Positions 33,681 to 42,841 of a stretch of DNA of 44,092 nucleotides are shown here, in pieces. This DNA comes from Flavobacteriales bacterium (GTDB lineage: Bacteria > Bacteroidota > Bacteroidia > Flavobacteriales_D > Sanyastnellaceae). The stretch covers positions 1-44,092 of the forward strand of contig CANKYR010000006.1 of the NCBI GenBank assembly GCA_947488195.1. The letters run 5' to 3'. Under the pieces are notes generated by a model. The model was not told where the DNA came from and made no database searches. It was given only the letters and a program-made list of their open reading frames with translations. Position 1 is the first letter of the stretch. Each line of letters opens with the position of its first letter. The translations under genes were made by a program, and so were the position numbers.

Positions 33681-34442
33681 ATGGAATACACTTTAAAAAC
33701 CGATGGTGATTACACCTACATTGAAGAAGGAGAAGGCAAGCCGCTTGTTTTACTTCACGGCTTATTCGGAGCATTAAGCAACTTTAAAGACGTGGTAGAT
33801 CATTTCAAACCACGCTACAAAGTAGTTATACCCATGCTGCCCCTTTACACCATGCCTATGCTTACCACAGGCGTAAAGTCCTTAGCCGAATTTTTACACG
33901 ACTTCATTCAACACAAGAAATGGGACAAGGTGAATCTCTTAGGAAATTCACTGGGCGGACACGTCGCGCTGGTATACACGAAGAATCACTTAGAAAGAGT
34001 TGAGTCGCTTATTCTTACAGCCAGCAGCGGTCTTTATGAAAATGCTTTCGGCTCCAGCTTTCCAAGAAGAGAAGACAAAGAATTCATTCGTCAAAAAGTA
34101 GCTTTAACATTCTTCGACCCGAAACATGCTACCCCGGATTTGGTAGATGAGTGTTATGAAGTAGTCAATGATCGCAATCGCGTGCTTCGCATTTTAGCGC
34201 TTGCGAAAAGCGCTATACGTCATAATATGACCGATGACTTAAAAGACATGAATATTCCGGCGTGCTTAATCTGGGGGAAAAACGACACCATCACCCCTCC
34301 AGAAGTGGCAGAAGAATTTCAACGTAAACTTCCTCAAGCCAAATTGTATTGGATAGATGAATGTGGACATGCACCTATGATGGAGCAATCTCAGCAATTT
34401 AACAATCTACTCGACGCTTGGTTAACCGAGCAAAATATATAA
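33681..34442 (+). CDS. Alpha/beta-fold hydrolase
   Basis: This 253-residue protein has the oxyanion-region VLLHGLFGALSNF, the nucleophile elbow LLGNSLGGHVAL with Ser in GNSLGG, the acid loop LIWGKNDTITPPEVA, and the late histidine in DECGHAPMMEQ. So Ser, Asp and His are all present. There is no signal peptide. The substrate is unknown: esters, lactones and C-C bonds are all possible in this family. It is divergent from the dcw operon across a 284-base region with MraZ-like boxes. engB follows after 6 bases, so the two form one unit. Confidence 0.87.
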   Translation: MEYTLKTDGDYTYIEEGEGKPLVLLHGLFGALSNFKDVVDHFKPRYKVVIPMLPLYTMPMLTTGVKSLAEFLHDFIQHKKWDKVNLLGNSLGGHVALVYTKNHLERVESLILTASSGLYENAFGSSFPRREDKEFIRQKVALTFFDPKHATPDLVDECYEVVNDRNRVLRILALAKSAIRHNMTDDLKDMNIPACLIWGKNDTITPPEVAEEFQRKLPQAKLYWIDECGHAPMMEQSQQFNNLLDAWLTEQNI

Positions 34443-34448
34443 AGCACA

Positions 34449-35081
34449 ATGAGCAAAGAATTAATTCATTCTGCTACGTTCGTCAAGTCATCTGTTGAAA
34501 TCGACAAGTGCCCTCCTCCTGCATATCCTGAATTCGCCTTTATTGGCCGCTCGAATGTGGGCAAGAGCTCCCTCATTAACATGTTGGTGAACAAGAAAGG
34601 TCTTGCCAAAACATCTTCAAGCCCAGGAAAAACACAGACCATTAATCACTTCCTGATAAACGAAGAAAAGAACCCCTGGTTTTTGGTCGATCTTCCAGGT
34701 TACGGTTACGCGAAGACTTCCAAAACCGAACGCAACAAGTGGGGAAGTTTCATTCGGAGCTATCTCGATAAGCGCGAGAACTTGATTTGCACTTTCGTGC
34801 TGCTCGATTTCAGAATACCTCCGCAAAAAATAGATATTGAATTCATGCAATGGTTGGGAGAGCAGGGACTCCCCTTCTGTATCGCGTTCACGAAGTGCGA
34901 AAAACTTACAGAACTTCAAAAAACCCTTCGCTTCGATGCGTTTACAGTTGAATTGAAAAAGACATGGGAAGAACTTCCACAACATTTCCTTACAGCAGCA
35001 GTGGAGCGCATGGGTCGCGTTGAAATTCAAGAGCAAATTGCAGCTTGGAGGAAAGAATTCGCGGACGACTTTACCTTATAA
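34449..35081 (+). CDS. engB: Ribosome biogenesis GTPase EngB (YihA/YsxC)
   Basis: This 210-residue TRAFAC GTPase has P-loop GRSNVGKSSLIN (G1), the G2 region SPGKTQTINHFL, G3 DLPGYGYAK, and G4 FTKCEKL with TKxE. The spacing and the PGYGYAK motif are diagnostic for EngB. It helps late 50S subunit assembly and is essential in many bacteria. It lies 6 bases after the hydrolase. Its stop overlaps the convergent gldC end by 6 bases. EngB beside GldC and GldB is a common order in this phylum as far as I recall. Length is standard. Confidence 0.95.
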   Translation: MSKELIHSATFVKSSVEIDKCPPPAYPEFAFIGRSNVGKSSLINMLVNKKGLAKTSSSPGKTQTINHFLINEEKNPWFLVDLPGYGYAKTSKTERNKWGSFIRSYLDKRENLICTFVLLDFRIPPQKIDIEFMQWLGEQGLPFCIAFTKCEKLTELQKTLRFDAFTVELKKTWEELPQHFLTAAVERMGRVEIQEQIAAWRKEFADDFTL

Positions 35082-35405
35082 CGGAGGATTAATCTTCATT
35101 TTTTCCGCATAATAATCGCAGAAATCACGCATGGTTGCTGCCATGCGAGCATCACCTGTTGCCTTTTCGAAACTGTCTGAAAGAGTCAGCAACGTCTGAT
35201 GAACGAAGAAAGTCATTTCTTCCACCTGCATTTCTTTCGTCCATAAATCTATGCGCATCGTGTTGGCCTCAGCCTTGTCCCACACAGATAAAATCATAGC
35301 TTTACATTCAGCCTTCTTGCCAAGCTCTGAAGCTTCCCATTGAATGGTCTCAGGCACGTTGTTTTCGTCTAATTCTATTTCAATTGAGATCGTTGACTTC
35401 TTCAT
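35076..35405 (-). CDS. gldC: Gliding motility protein GldC
   Basis: This 109-residue cytoplasmic protein matches GldC: KKSTISIEIELDENNVPETIQWEASE at the start, then KAMILSVWD, TMRIDLWTKEMQVEEM, and a C-terminus with ATMRDFCDYYAEKMK. GldC is a small gliding protein of Bacteroidota whose role is unclear. Loss reduces gliding in Flavobacterium johnsoniae, where it is encoded with GldB. Here gldC follows gldB with stop and start overlapping by 4 bases. Presence of gldBC does not by itself show gliding. Confidence 0.92.
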   Translation of the reverse strand: MKKSTISIEIELDENNVPETIQWEASELGKKAECKAMILSVWDKAEANTMRIDLWTKEMQVEEMTFFVHQTLLTLSDSFEKATGDARMAATMRDFCDYYAEKMKINPPL

Positions 35406-36445
35406 AAATTCGGTTTGTATGCTTGTAATATTTTTTGCGCGTTGTCTTCTTTCATCAAACGATCCAAAGTAACCTCCGGATGTTTTTCCATATAACTCTT
35501 CACCATTTGAAAACCCATAAATACACCCAACTGCGGAGCGCTTTCTTGAGGGACATTCTCTGCATTGGTGAAGGGTCCGTATTCAAACCACTTCTGCACC
35601 TCTACTCTATTCTTAGAAAAGAGAACCTCTTGTCTGGCAATTTCCTTCCACACATTCAACTGATGACCTTGTGTCCAGGTGTATTCCTTTGTGGTCCACG
35701 CCATGAGTGTCGAGTCTTGAATTTCTTCAAAAGCTAACCAAGTCAGGTAGTGTGCCTTTCCGTGAAAGATCATTTCCGACAGCATATCATTTTCATGTTG
35801 AATAGTATCGGCCTTCAACAAATAATAATAAGCTAAATTCTTAACAGCATTCGGAACCAACTGCGCGCGAGTCATATCGTCCTTCTGGTATTGCGGAAAA
35901 GGAACCGACTTCGTAATTCTGTTTTCGTTACCCAAATAAAAATCCAATCCAACTGCTAAGTATTCGTCTGTACTGTAGGCACCAATATTGAATCCTGAAT
36001 TCATCCAGATCAACTGAGGAAGTTGCATATTCGGAACCAACGTTTGCATGCGAAGAGCAGCTTCCAATATTTTTTCATGAAGGGAATCGAGGCGTTCTTG
36101 AGGATAATTCTTTTCAATTTCAATTTTCAAATCTCGAAAATCGGAATGACCAACAAACCCCTGAACCATTTGAATCGTTGAAAGACTATCGCAAGGTCCG
36201 GCATTTAGAATGCGCTCGAGATAAAGGCAAAAAAACTTCCCGTATTTCGATTTCAAAACAGAAACTTGTTGAAAGTTATTCCAATCGGTATTGAAAAAAT
36301 CTTGATCAAATCTCAGTGGATTCAAGGATTTTCCTTCAATTTCCACATCTATATCTTTGTGCTTATCAGCTTCACGGCATGAATAACAAAACATTGTCAA
36401 CAAAATTGACAATACAATAAGGAGGGAATTCGTTAGCTTTGGCAT
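35402..36445 (-). CDS. gldB: Gliding motility lipoprotein GldB
   Basis: From ATG 36445 this protein of about 347 residues has a lipoprotein-type signal (MPKLTNSLLIVLSILLTMFC) with the likely lipidated Cys in CYSCREAD. Family blocks follow: LNPLRFDQDFF, YGKFFCLYLERIL, FVGHSDFRDL, PQLIWMNSGFNIGAYSTDEY and the C-terminal GFQMVKSYMEKHPEVTLDRLM. GldB is an essential gliding lipoprotein in Flavobacterium, of unknown enzymatic activity. A longer frame starts at TTG 36457; I prefer ATG. It is divergent from the barrel protein gene and directly upstream of gldC. A one-mismatch -7 (GACTTTTG) lies at 36455-36462 on its strand. Confidence 0.9.
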   Translation of the reverse strand: MPKLTNSLLIVLSILLTMFCYSCREADKHKDIDVEIEGKSLNPLRFDQDFFNTDWNNFQQVSVLKSKYGKFFCLYLERILNAGPCDSLSTIQMVQGFVGHSDFRDLKIEIEKNYPQERLDSLHEKILEAALRMQTLVPNMQLPQLIWMNSGFNIGAYSTDEYLAVGLDFYLGNENRITKSVPFPQYQKDDMTRAQLVPNAVKNLAYYYLLKADTIQHENDMLSEMIFHGKAHYLTWLAFEEIQDSTLMAWTTKEYTWTQGHQLNVWKEIARQEVLFSKNRVEVQKWFEYGPFTNAENVPQESAPQLGVFMGFQMVKSYMEKHPEVTLDRLMKEDNAQKILQAYKPNL

Positions 36446-36480
36446 AGTTATTTGCAAAAGTCAATAAAAAAGATCTTTAT

Positions 36481-37308
36481 ATGAAAAAAATAAACACCTT
36501 AATTCTATTCTGCCTCTTGACTATTATGTCTTTTGCGCAGGCAACTAAAACAGCAACAACCAACAAGTTTCGTTTGGGCTTTAAAGCCTCTCCTAATGTT
36601 TCTTGGTTGGCTAGTGATAACAGCAATATGACTGTTGGCGACAAATCACTTCAATTCGGATACGGATTGAACTTCGATATTTTCTTCGCAGATCATTACG
36701 CTATTGGCACCGGGTTTAACATTAACAATTCTGGCGGGAAATACTCCTATTTCGCAGAATATACTGGAGATGATATTGACGCAGCAGGCGCCGCGATAGC
36801 CAACATGAAACAAGTAGGCTTAATTAGCAGAGATCTTCGACTTAAGTATCTTCAGATTCCTCTAACCTTTAAAATGAAAACCGACGAGATCGGATATATC
36901 ACCTATTGGGGACAGTTTGGCTTGGGCTTGAATATGAATCTCAAGGCACTTAGTGACGATAATATTGATTATCTATATTATCAAAATAAAAATACATACG
37001 CTTGGGAAAAGTCAAATCGCGAAAGCTCTACAGTAAGCACGAACGATATTAAAAATGAGATAAACATATTTTCCTCTAATCTAATTTTCGCTGCTGGAAT
37101 AGAGTACAACCTTTCGGGAAACACAAGCCTTTTAGCGGGATTTACTTTCCAAAACGGATTCACAGATGCGTTTAAAGGAAGCGGAGTTGCGAAAGACCAA
37201 AGCACAAATTCACCAGTATTCAATAACGACGCGACTAAAACAGCAAAAACATTCGAGTTATCAGGACTACCAAATTATATTGAATTGAACATCGGTATTT
37301 TATTCTAA
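36481..37308 (+). CDS. PorT-like outer-membrane beta-barrel protein
   Basis: This 275-residue protein has a signal peptide (MKKINTLILFCLLTIMSFAQ). The mature part shows the alternating pattern of a beta-barrel: KFRLGFKASPNVSWL, LQFGYGLNFDIFF, HYAIGTGFNINNSGGKY, LKYLQIPLTFKMKT and FELSGLPNYIELNIGILF, with an aromatic-rich end. This matches the PorT-type (outer membrane protein beta-barrel) domain of Bacteroidota. PorT itself is a T9SS component; I cannot say whether this copy has that role. It lies between gldBC and nadE. Its terminator overlaps the nadE promoter. Confidence 0.83.
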   Translation: MKKINTLILFCLLTIMSFAQATKTATTNKFRLGFKASPNVSWLASDNSNMTVGDKSLQFGYGLNFDIFFADHYAIGTGFNINNSGGKYSYFAEYTGDDIDAAGAAIANMKQVGLISRDLRLKYLQIPLTFKMKTDEIGYITYWGQFGLGLNMNLKALSDDNIDYLYYQNKNTYAWEKSNRESSTVSTNDIKNEINIFSSNLIFAAGIEYNLSGNTSLLAGFTFQNGFTDAFKGSGVAKDQSTNSPVFNNDATKTAKTFELSGLPNYIELNIGILF

Positions 37309-37327
37309 GAGATAAAATTCATTTTGT

Positions 37328-37360
37328 AAATCCCGTACCTTTGAGGTCCGGGATTTTTTT
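37328..37360 (+). terminator. Intrinsic terminator abutting nadE
   Basis: AAATCCCG (37328-37335) pairs with CGGGATTT (37349-37356), with an inner ACCT/AGGT stem and loop TTG, then a T-run to 37360. The nadE ATG is the next base. The hairpin also contains the nadE -7 element. Confidence 0.8.
37336..37343 (+). promoter_or_regulatory. nadE -7 element inside the terminator hairpin
   Basis: TACCTTTG matches TAnnTTTG exactly and lies in the left arm and loop of the terminator. The start site would be near 37349, leaving a leader of about 12 bases. No good -33 was seen at the normal spacing. Confidence 0.5.
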
Positions 37361-38143
37361 ATGAAAAAAAAGCAAACTGTAGATCACATTGTAAACTGGC
37401 TTCGCAACTATTGCGAGACCAGTGGCATGAGCGGATTCGTAGTTGGAGTTAGTGGCGGTATAGACTCGGCATTAACCTCCACCTTGTGCGCCATGACCGA
37501 GAAGCCAACCCTATTGGTTGAAATGCCCATTCACCAAGCGCAAAGCCACGTGACGCGCGCGCAGCAGCACATGGATCTTTTGGAGCAAAGATTTGAGCAC
37601 GTGAGCACGACTCGTGTTGAACTGACTTCATCATTTGACATTTGGGTGCATTCACTTCCTTCTTCTGATGACCATGCGCTCTACAACTTAAGTTTAGCGA
37701 ACTCTCGTGCCCGACTGCGCATGACCACCTTGTATTACTTTGCAGGAATTCACAAATACCTTGTTGCAGGAACCGGAAATAAAGTGGAAGATTTCGGGGT
37801 TGGCTTTTATACTAAATACGGAGATGGTGGAGTGGATCTTTCACCCATTGCAGATTTAACCAAGACTGAAGTTTATTCCTTAGCTGAATCGTTGGGTATA
37901 CATGAAGATATTCTGAATGCTGCACCAACAGATGGTTTATTTGGAGATGGCAGAAGCGATGAAGATCAACTGGGAGCGAGCTATCCTGAGCTCGAGTGGG
38001 CAATGACGTACACTAACAATGGTGAAAAAATCTCCACACGCGAACGTGAGGTTTTAGATATTTATCAAAAATTAAACAAGCAGAATCAACACAAAATGCA
38101 ACCCATTCCGGTTTGTATTATACCTGAAGACTTAAGAACATGA
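37361..38143 (+). CDS. nadE: Ammonia-dependent NAD+ synthetase
   Basis: This 260-residue NadE has the PP-loop GVSGGIDSALTSTL, the adenylate site LVAGTGNKVEDFGVGFYTKYGDGG, and the C-terminal GLFGDGRSDEDQLG. It adenylates deamido-NAD and amidates it with ammonia to make NAD+. No N-terminal glutaminase domain is present, so it is the short, ammonia-using type. I recall nadE near gldB and gldC in flavobacteria. It overlaps the SDR gene by 4 bases (ATGA), so the two are coupled. It begins directly after a terminator. Confidence 0.93.
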   Translation: MKKKQTVDHIVNWLRNYCETSGMSGFVVGVSGGIDSALTSTLCAMTEKPTLLVEMPIHQAQSHVTRAQQHMDLLEQRFEHVSTTRVELTSSFDIWVHSLPSSDDHALYNLSLANSRARLRMTTLYYFAGIHKYLVAGTGNKVEDFGVGFYTKYGDGGVDLSPIADLTKTEVYSLAESLGIHEDILNAAPTDGLFGDGRSDEDQLGASYPELEWAMTYTNNGEKISTREREVLDIYQKLNKQNQHKMQPIPVCIIPEDLRT

Positions 38144-38922
38144 TGAATTTAGATTTAACTGGAAAGATTGCTGTGGTATGCGGCGCCACGCAAGGAATTG
38201 GTTTCGCAACAGCCATGCAATTGGCAAAGCAAGGGGCATCGCTTGTGCTTATTGCTCGCAATGAGGAACGATTGATACACGCCATTTCGCAACTTGAACA
38301 TTCAGAAAGACATTCCTACGCAGTCGCAGACTTCTCTCATCCGCAATCGGTAAAAGAGGCTATTCAGAAAGTCACTGCGCAACACGACATAAACATTCTT
38401 GTAAACAATACAGCCGGACCTAATCCAGGTAAGGCCATTGACGCCGACATTGAAGAATTTCGTCAAGCGTTTAACGCCCATCTCATTTGCAATCAAATCT
38501 TAGCTCAAGCAGTTGTTGAAGGAATGAAGAAAACAGGATACGGTCGTATTGTCAATGTGATTTCTACTTCTGTAAAACAACCCCTTCCGAACTTGGGCGT
38601 AAGCAATACCATTCGCGGAGCTGTAGCCAGCTGGAGTAAGACACTGGCTTCGGAATTAGGTGCTTTCGGAATTACGGTAAACAACGTGCTTCCGGGTGCT
38701 ACTTCAACAGGAAGACTGGAACAAATCATGAATAATAAAGCCGCGAAAACCGGACACACTGCAGAAGAAGTGAAGCATGAAATGGAAAATGAAGTCCCAT
38801 TGAAGCGACTTGCTAAACCTGAGGAAATCGCTAATGCAATTGCCTTCCTTTGCTCTCCAGCCGCCGCCTACATCAACGGAATTAACTTACCCGTTGACGG
38901 AGGAAGAACGCTTTCTTTATAA
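38140..38922 (+). CDS. SDR-family protein lacking the usual Tyr/Lys pair
   Basis: This 260-residue short-chain dehydrogenase-like protein has the dinucleotide site VVCGATQGIGFATAM, the NNTAGPN motif, and the C-terminal LPVDGGRTLSL seen in the family. At the active site, where Tyr-x-x-x-Lys normally follows VISTSVKQP, the sequence reads LGVSNTIRGAVASW, so Tyr is Ser or Asn and Lys is Arg. A branch of SDRs with SN..R exists, so this is likely a subfamily trait rather than a mutation. The substrate is unknown. The first ATG at 38140 overlaps the nadE stop; ATG 38143 is also possible. A terminator follows. Confidence 0.85.
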   Translation: MMNLDLTGKIAVVCGATQGIGFATAMQLAKQGASLVLIARNEERLIHAISQLEHSERHSYAVADFSHPQSVKEAIQKVTAQHDINILVNNTAGPNPGKAIDADIEEFRQAFNAHLICNQILAQAVVEGMKKTGYGRIVNVISTSVKQPLPNLGVSNTIRGAVASWSKTLASELGAFGITVNNVLPGATSTGRLEQIMNNKAAKTGHTAEEVKHEMENEVPLKRLAKPEEIANAIAFLCSPAAAYINGINLPVDGGRTLSL

Positions 38923-38947
38923 TTTCTTTCAAATTGCTTGAAAAGAA

Positions 38948-38972
38948 AAGGGTTGTCTTTCGACAACCCTCT
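38948..38972. terminator. Bidirectional terminator between SDR gene and ahcY
   Basis: GGGTTGTC (38950-38957), loop TTTC, GACAACCC (38962-38969). The minus-strand reading is followed by CTTTTCTTTTC and the plus-strand by CTCTTTATT, so it can serve both converging genes. Confidence 0.7.
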
Positions 38973-38993
38973 CTTTATTACTTTCAGTTTATA

Positions 38994-40310
38994 TCAATAT
39001 CTGTAAGCATCGTTTTTGAAAGGTCCAGCAACTGGAACCCCGATGTAGTCTGCTTGACTTTGAGACAATGATTCTAACTCAACACCAATCTTAGCCAAGT
39101 GCAACATAGCCACTTTCTCATCGAGATTCTTAGGCAATACATAGACTTTGTTCTCGTATTTGTCGCGGTGCATCCACAATTCCAATTGAGCCAAAACCTG
39201 GTTGGTGAATGAAGCACTCATTACAAACGAAGGGTGACCAGTAGCACAACCCAAGTTCACCAAGCGACCTTCAGCCAAAACAATAATATCTTTTCCTTCC
39301 AAGGTGTACTTGTCTACTTGCGGCTTAATGGTATCTTTCGATGCGCCGTAGTTGCTGTTCAACCAAGCCATATCAATTTCATTGTCGAAGTGTCCAATGT
39401 TACAAACCACTGCATTGTGCTTCATAGCCATGAAGTGCTTTCCAACAATAATTTGATGGTTACCGGTTGCTGTTACAATAATGTCTGCTTCAGCAATTGC
39501 GGTGTCCATGCGTTTAACTTCATATCCCTCCATTGCAGCTTGAAGCGCACAAATCGGATCAATTTCAGTTACGATTACACGAACGCCTGCGTTACTCAAA
39601 GAATCAGCAGATCCTTTTCCAACATCGCCATAACCTGCAACAACCGCCACTTTACCAGCCATCATTAAGTCAGTAGCTCTGCGAATTGCATCTACCAAAG
39701 ACTCACGACATCCGTACTTATTGTCGAATTTACTCTTCGTAACAGAGTCGTTGATGTTAATCGCAGGAAGCATTAACGTTCCGTTCTTTTCACGATCGTA
39801 CAAACGAAGAACTCCAGTTGTGGTCTCTTCAGAAATACCACGGATACCCGCAGCCAATTCAGGAAAACGATCGAACACCATGTTCGTTAAATCGCCGCCG
39901 TCATCTAATATCATATTCAAAGCTTCACCGCCTTCGAACGCGTGAAGTGTTTGTTCAATACACCAATCGAATTCTTCTTCGTTCATTCCCTTCCATGCGA
40001 AAACAGGAATACCCGCAGCAGCAATAGCAGCAGCAGCGTGATCTTGTGTAGAGAAGATGTTACATGAGCTCCAAGAAACTTGTGCTCCCAATTCAATAAG
40101 CGTTTCAATTAAAACTGCTGTTTGAATAGTCATGTGCAGACACCCCGCAACGCGAGCGCCTTGTAAAGGTTTGCTGGCTCCGAATTCAGCACGCAAGGAC
40201 ATCAATCCTGGCATCTCTGCTTCCGCCAATAAAATTTCTTTACGTCCCCATTCTGCGAGAGACATATCTTTTACTTTGTAGTTCATTGTGCTGGTGAGTG
40301 TTTGGCTCAT
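38994..40310 (-). CDS. ahcY: Adenosylhomocysteinase
   Basis: This 438-residue enzyme splits S-adenosylhomocysteine into adenosine and homocysteine, recycling the product of methyltransferases such as RsmH and RlmD. It has [34 protein letters not shown], the NAD site [14 protein letters not shown], and the C-terminus FKNDAYRY, typical of bacterial AhcY. ATG 40310 ([13 protein letters not shown]) is my start; the longer frame to 40409 runs through the promoter and into the divergent gene. A -7 element (40330-40337) supports this. The protein is cytoplasmic and tetrameric in other bacteria. Confidence 0.97.
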   Translation of the reverse strand: MSQTLTSTMNYKVKDMSLAEWGRKEILLAEAEMPGLMSLRAEFGASKPLQGARVAGCLHMTIQTAVLIETLIELGAQVSWSSCNIFSTQDHAAAAIAAAGIPVFAWKGMNEEEFDWCIEQTLHAFEGGEALNMILDDGGDLTNMVFDRFPELAAGIRGISEETTTGVLRLYDREKNGTLMLPAININDSVTKSKFDNKYGCRESLVDAIRRATDLMMAGKVAVVAGYGDVGKGSADSLSNAGVRVIVTEIDPICALQAAMEGYEVKRMDTAIAEADIIVTATGNHQIIVGKHFMAMKHNAVVCNIGHFDNEIDMAWLNSNYGASKDTIKPQVDKYTLEGKDIIVLAEGRLVNLGCATGHPSFVMSASFTNQVLAQLELWMHRDKYENKVYVLPKNLDEKVAMLHLAKIGVELESLSQSQADYIGVPVAGPFKNDAYRY

Positions 40311-40329
40311 TTTTTCAATTATTAGTTTG

Positions 40330-40357
40330 CAAAGGTATAAACAGAACATTAAACAAA
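40330..40357 (-). promoter_or_regulatory. ahcY promoter
   Basis: On the minus strand TACCTTTG (40330-40337) and TTTG (40354-40357) match the -7 and -33 elements with a 16-base spacer, slightly short. The ahcY start is 19 bases downstream. Confidence 0.5.
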
Positions 40358-40386
40358 AGGTTGAATACATTAGCAAAAAAAAATTC

Positions 40387-40974
40387 ATGCCCCTTTGGCC
40401 CCACAACATTCACAAAGACTTGCACCTCTGGAATTTGACCGAGAGCATTGACTCGTGGATACAATTAGCCGAAGCAAATGCCTACTCTTTCAAGAACAAC
40501 CCTCCCAACCGCAGAGATATCGAGCGTTTCTCAACATTTTTGTTGCTGAAGGAAATACAACTGGAAGACCAAATTCAATACAACGAATTGGGAAAACCCC
40601 TTTTGAAAGACGGAAGATTTATTAGCATTTCGCACGATAAAAACTTTGTGGGGATTATTCTTCACGAAAGTGACGTTGGACTCGATATTCAAACTGCAGA
40701 AGAACGAATACATCGTATTGCAAGCAAATTCTGTAACAACAAAGAACTCGCTCAATTTCATTCAACAGAAGACAGAACAGCCATCTGGTGCACCAAGGAA
40801 GCCATCTTCAAATTTTTCGGAACGGATGTTCCTTTCGCAGAAAGTATAACCGTGTCCGCCATAGATTGGGATTCCGAACAAATAATTGCTAACTATTCGG
40901 GTGTTCATGGCGAACGTATTTTCACCCTCAAGCTCATGAACCTTAACAATACCTTTGTAGTATACACACTTTGA
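40387..40974 (+). CDS. 4'-phosphopantetheinyl transferase superfamily protein
   Basis: From ATG 40387 this 195-residue protein moves the phosphopantetheine arm of CoA to a carrier protein. Family blocks are [19 protein letters not shown], with the His of ISISHD, then [15 protein letters not shown] with the Mg-binding Asp, and [13 protein letters not shown], the WxxKEAxxK signature. It is the single-domain type with a short C-terminus. A longer frame to 40288 crosses ahcY and is rejected. It diverges from ahcY, with 76 bases between starts. The T9SS cargo gene starts one base after the stop. Confidence 0.88.
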   Translation: MPLWPHNIHKDLHLWNLTESIDSWIQLAEANAYSFKNNPPNRRDIERFSTFLLLKEIQLEDQIQYNELGKPLLKDGRFISISHDKNFVGIILHESDVGLDIQTAEERIHRIASKFCNNKELAQFHSTEDRTAIWCTKEAIFKFFGTDVPFAESITVSAIDWDSEQIIANYSGVHGERIFTLKLMNLNNTFVVYTL

Positions 40975-40975
40975 C

Positions 40976-42838
40976 ATGAGAAGCTTCTTAACCCTTGCTC
41001 TGATTCTTTTTTCTATTTATGTGGAAGGACAATTCCTGTCGGCTCCTGGAACATACATTCATGCCCGCAACGCTTCAAATACTTCGGAAAGAGAGACCGT
41101 CATTTGGTCGGAAGACTTCGCCAACGGCATCCCTGCAACATGGAATAACTCGGGTGCTCCAACGCTAGCCGTTTGGGAATACCGCGGGCCTTCAACAAAC
41201 CCAAATCAACTCGTTGGTTCAAGAGGATCGTGTCTTCCCGACGGGAACGTGGGTGAAGCTATGACCAGCAGCACCGCTTCAAACGGATTTGTGATTTTCG
41301 ATTCGAATTATTGGGACAACAATATAAATCCATGCACAGTAGATAATTTCGGAACAGGACAAGCTCCTGGTCCGCACCTCTCCTATTTAACCACTCCTTC
41401 CATTGACCTATCCGGTTTTCCAAATGCAGTATTGGAATTCGAGCAATACATTCGTTATTATCTAGGAAATACTCGCGTTGAAATTTCCATAGCCAACGGA
41501 CCGTGGGAAGTTCTTTACACCAACATTCTCGATCAAGGAATTACTACAGCCAATGCGCAAACCGTTCGCATGCCTTTGCCGGCTTCAGCAGGAAATCAGA
41601 GCAATGTGAAGTTGCGATTTGTCTATGACGGATTGTACTACTTCTGGCAGCTCGATGACATTCAAATTATTCAAGGATATGCCAATGACTTGATTATTGA
41701 GAATTCTTCTTATGGCGATTTCGATTTCAACAATCCAGACCATATCACCGGATTCGAAATGATGGAGTACACGCAATACCCCAGTGCATTTGCTCCACTC
41801 GTGCATTTGGAGAGCAACGTGTTCAATTTAGGTACGAATGTTCAAACCAACGTGGCATTGAACGCGCGCATTATCAATGATAATTCTGGAGCATTGATCT
41901 TCGAAAGCAATTCGCCCACTCTAGCCGATTTAGCTCCAGGTGCAGACTCCGTTCTTGTTGCAGGAGAATTTCAAATTGACCCAACGGTTTCGCATTACAG
42001 CGCCTACTTCAACAGTCTTCAAACCGAAACTGAGGAGAACATTTTCAATCAAATCGAATGGCTTCAGTTCGACGTAACTCCTGTGACCTATGCTCGTGAC
42101 GAAAACAACTTAGGATCCATGTTTCTTCCTTCAGAAGCATACGCAGATGCACCTTTCGAAATGGGAGCAGTTTATTTACTTCCATCATCTGGGCAACAAC
42201 TGCACAGCGTAAGTGTTGCTATTGGTGAAGGAACTACACTTCCAACTTCTGTCTACGCCACTGTGTTCACTTTCTCGCTTTCATCGGGAATTGGAGCTGC
42301 CATTGCCACCACGCCAGACTTCGCAATTACTGAAGCCGACATCAATGCCTTCGGCGAAGCAAGCATGAAAGTTTTATCTTTCGACACGCCAGTTAATTTG
42401 TCGCAAGGCCTGTACCTTGTTGCCGTGGGATCTCCGAACAGCGCGTTTCAAGCCGTGATTGGATTGTCTGGGAAATCAGAAGACTTGAGTGCGTGGGTTC
42501 GTTTCAACAATTCAAACACCGATCTATTTTACCTCACGCGAACACCTATGATTCGAATGAATTTTGGTGTTGTATCTGATGTAACCGAACAATCATTCGG
42601 TAGTTCGTTCCAATGCTTTCCAAATCCGGCGAAGGAGTCCATTTCCATTGTTTTAGGTGGAAATGAATCGGCCCTGGTTGAACTTTTCGACGCAACAGGC
42701 AGACTTCTTCATTCTCAAAAGACAGCCACGTTAACAGGGAAAATCGAAATGAACATCGCTGACTTTTCAAATGGTATTTACACCCTTCGTGTAACCGAAT
42801 CGAATCGCTCGTCGTCTCAAATTTTCATTAAGCAATAA
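40976..42838 (+). CDS. T9SS type A sorted secreted protein
   Basis: This 620-residue protein has a signal peptide (MRSFLTLALILFSIYVEGQ). The N-terminal part (about 40-230) resembles a choice-of-anchor J/MAM-like sandwich: VIWSEDFANGIPATWNN, GFVIFDSNYWDNN, LEFEQYIRYYL and FYFWQLDDIQII-type strands. A large unrecognised beta region follows to about 530. The last about 75 residues (QCFPNPAKESISIV ... LFDATGRLLHSQKT ... FSNGIYTLRVTESN) are a type A CTD (Por-secretion tail), the export signal of the type IX system. No protease or hydrolase motif was seen. It adjoins the PPTase gene, so it may share its transcript. Confidence 0.88.
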   Translation: MRSFLTLALILFSIYVEGQFLSAPGTYIHARNASNTSERETVIWSEDFANGIPATWNNSGAPTLAVWEYRGPSTNPNQLVGSRGSCLPDGNVGEAMTSSTASNGFVIFDSNYWDNNINPCTVDNFGTGQAPGPHLSYLTTPSIDLSGFPNAVLEFEQYIRYYLGNTRVEISIANGPWEVLYTNILDQGITTANAQTVRMPLPASAGNQSNVKLRFVYDGLYYFWQLDDIQIIQGYANDLIIENSSYGDFDFNNPDHITGFEMMEYTQYPSAFAPLVHLESNVFNLGTNVQTNVALNARIINDNSGALIFESNSPTLADLAPGADSVLVAGEFQIDPTVSHYSAYFNSLQTETEENIFNQIEWLQFDVTPVTYARDENNLGSMFLPSEAYADAPFEMGAVYLLPSSGQQLHSVSVAIGEGTTLPTSVYATVFTFSLSSGIGAAIATTPDFAITEADINAFGEASMKVLSFDTPVNLSQGLYLVAVGSPNSAFQAVIGLSGKSEDLSAWVRFNNSNTDLFYLTRTPMIRMNFGVVSDVTEQSFGSSFQCFPNPAKESISIVLGGNESALVELFDATGRLLHSQKTATLTGKIEMNIADFSNGIYTLRVTESNRSSSQIFIKQ

Positions 42839-42841
42839 CGC

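Noticed and set aside
34617-35036. 139-codon minus-strand frame over engB
   Set aside because: It is antisense to the conserved EngB GTPase motifs and shows no family features of its own.
39234-39668. 144-codon plus-strand frame over ahcY
   Set aside because: It is antisense to the AhcY NAD domain; no motif, start signal or neighbour supports it.
40311-40409. 33-residue N-terminal extension of AhcY
   Set aside because: It is hydrophobic and not part of the AhcY family, and it would span the ahcY promoter and enter the divergent PPTase gene.
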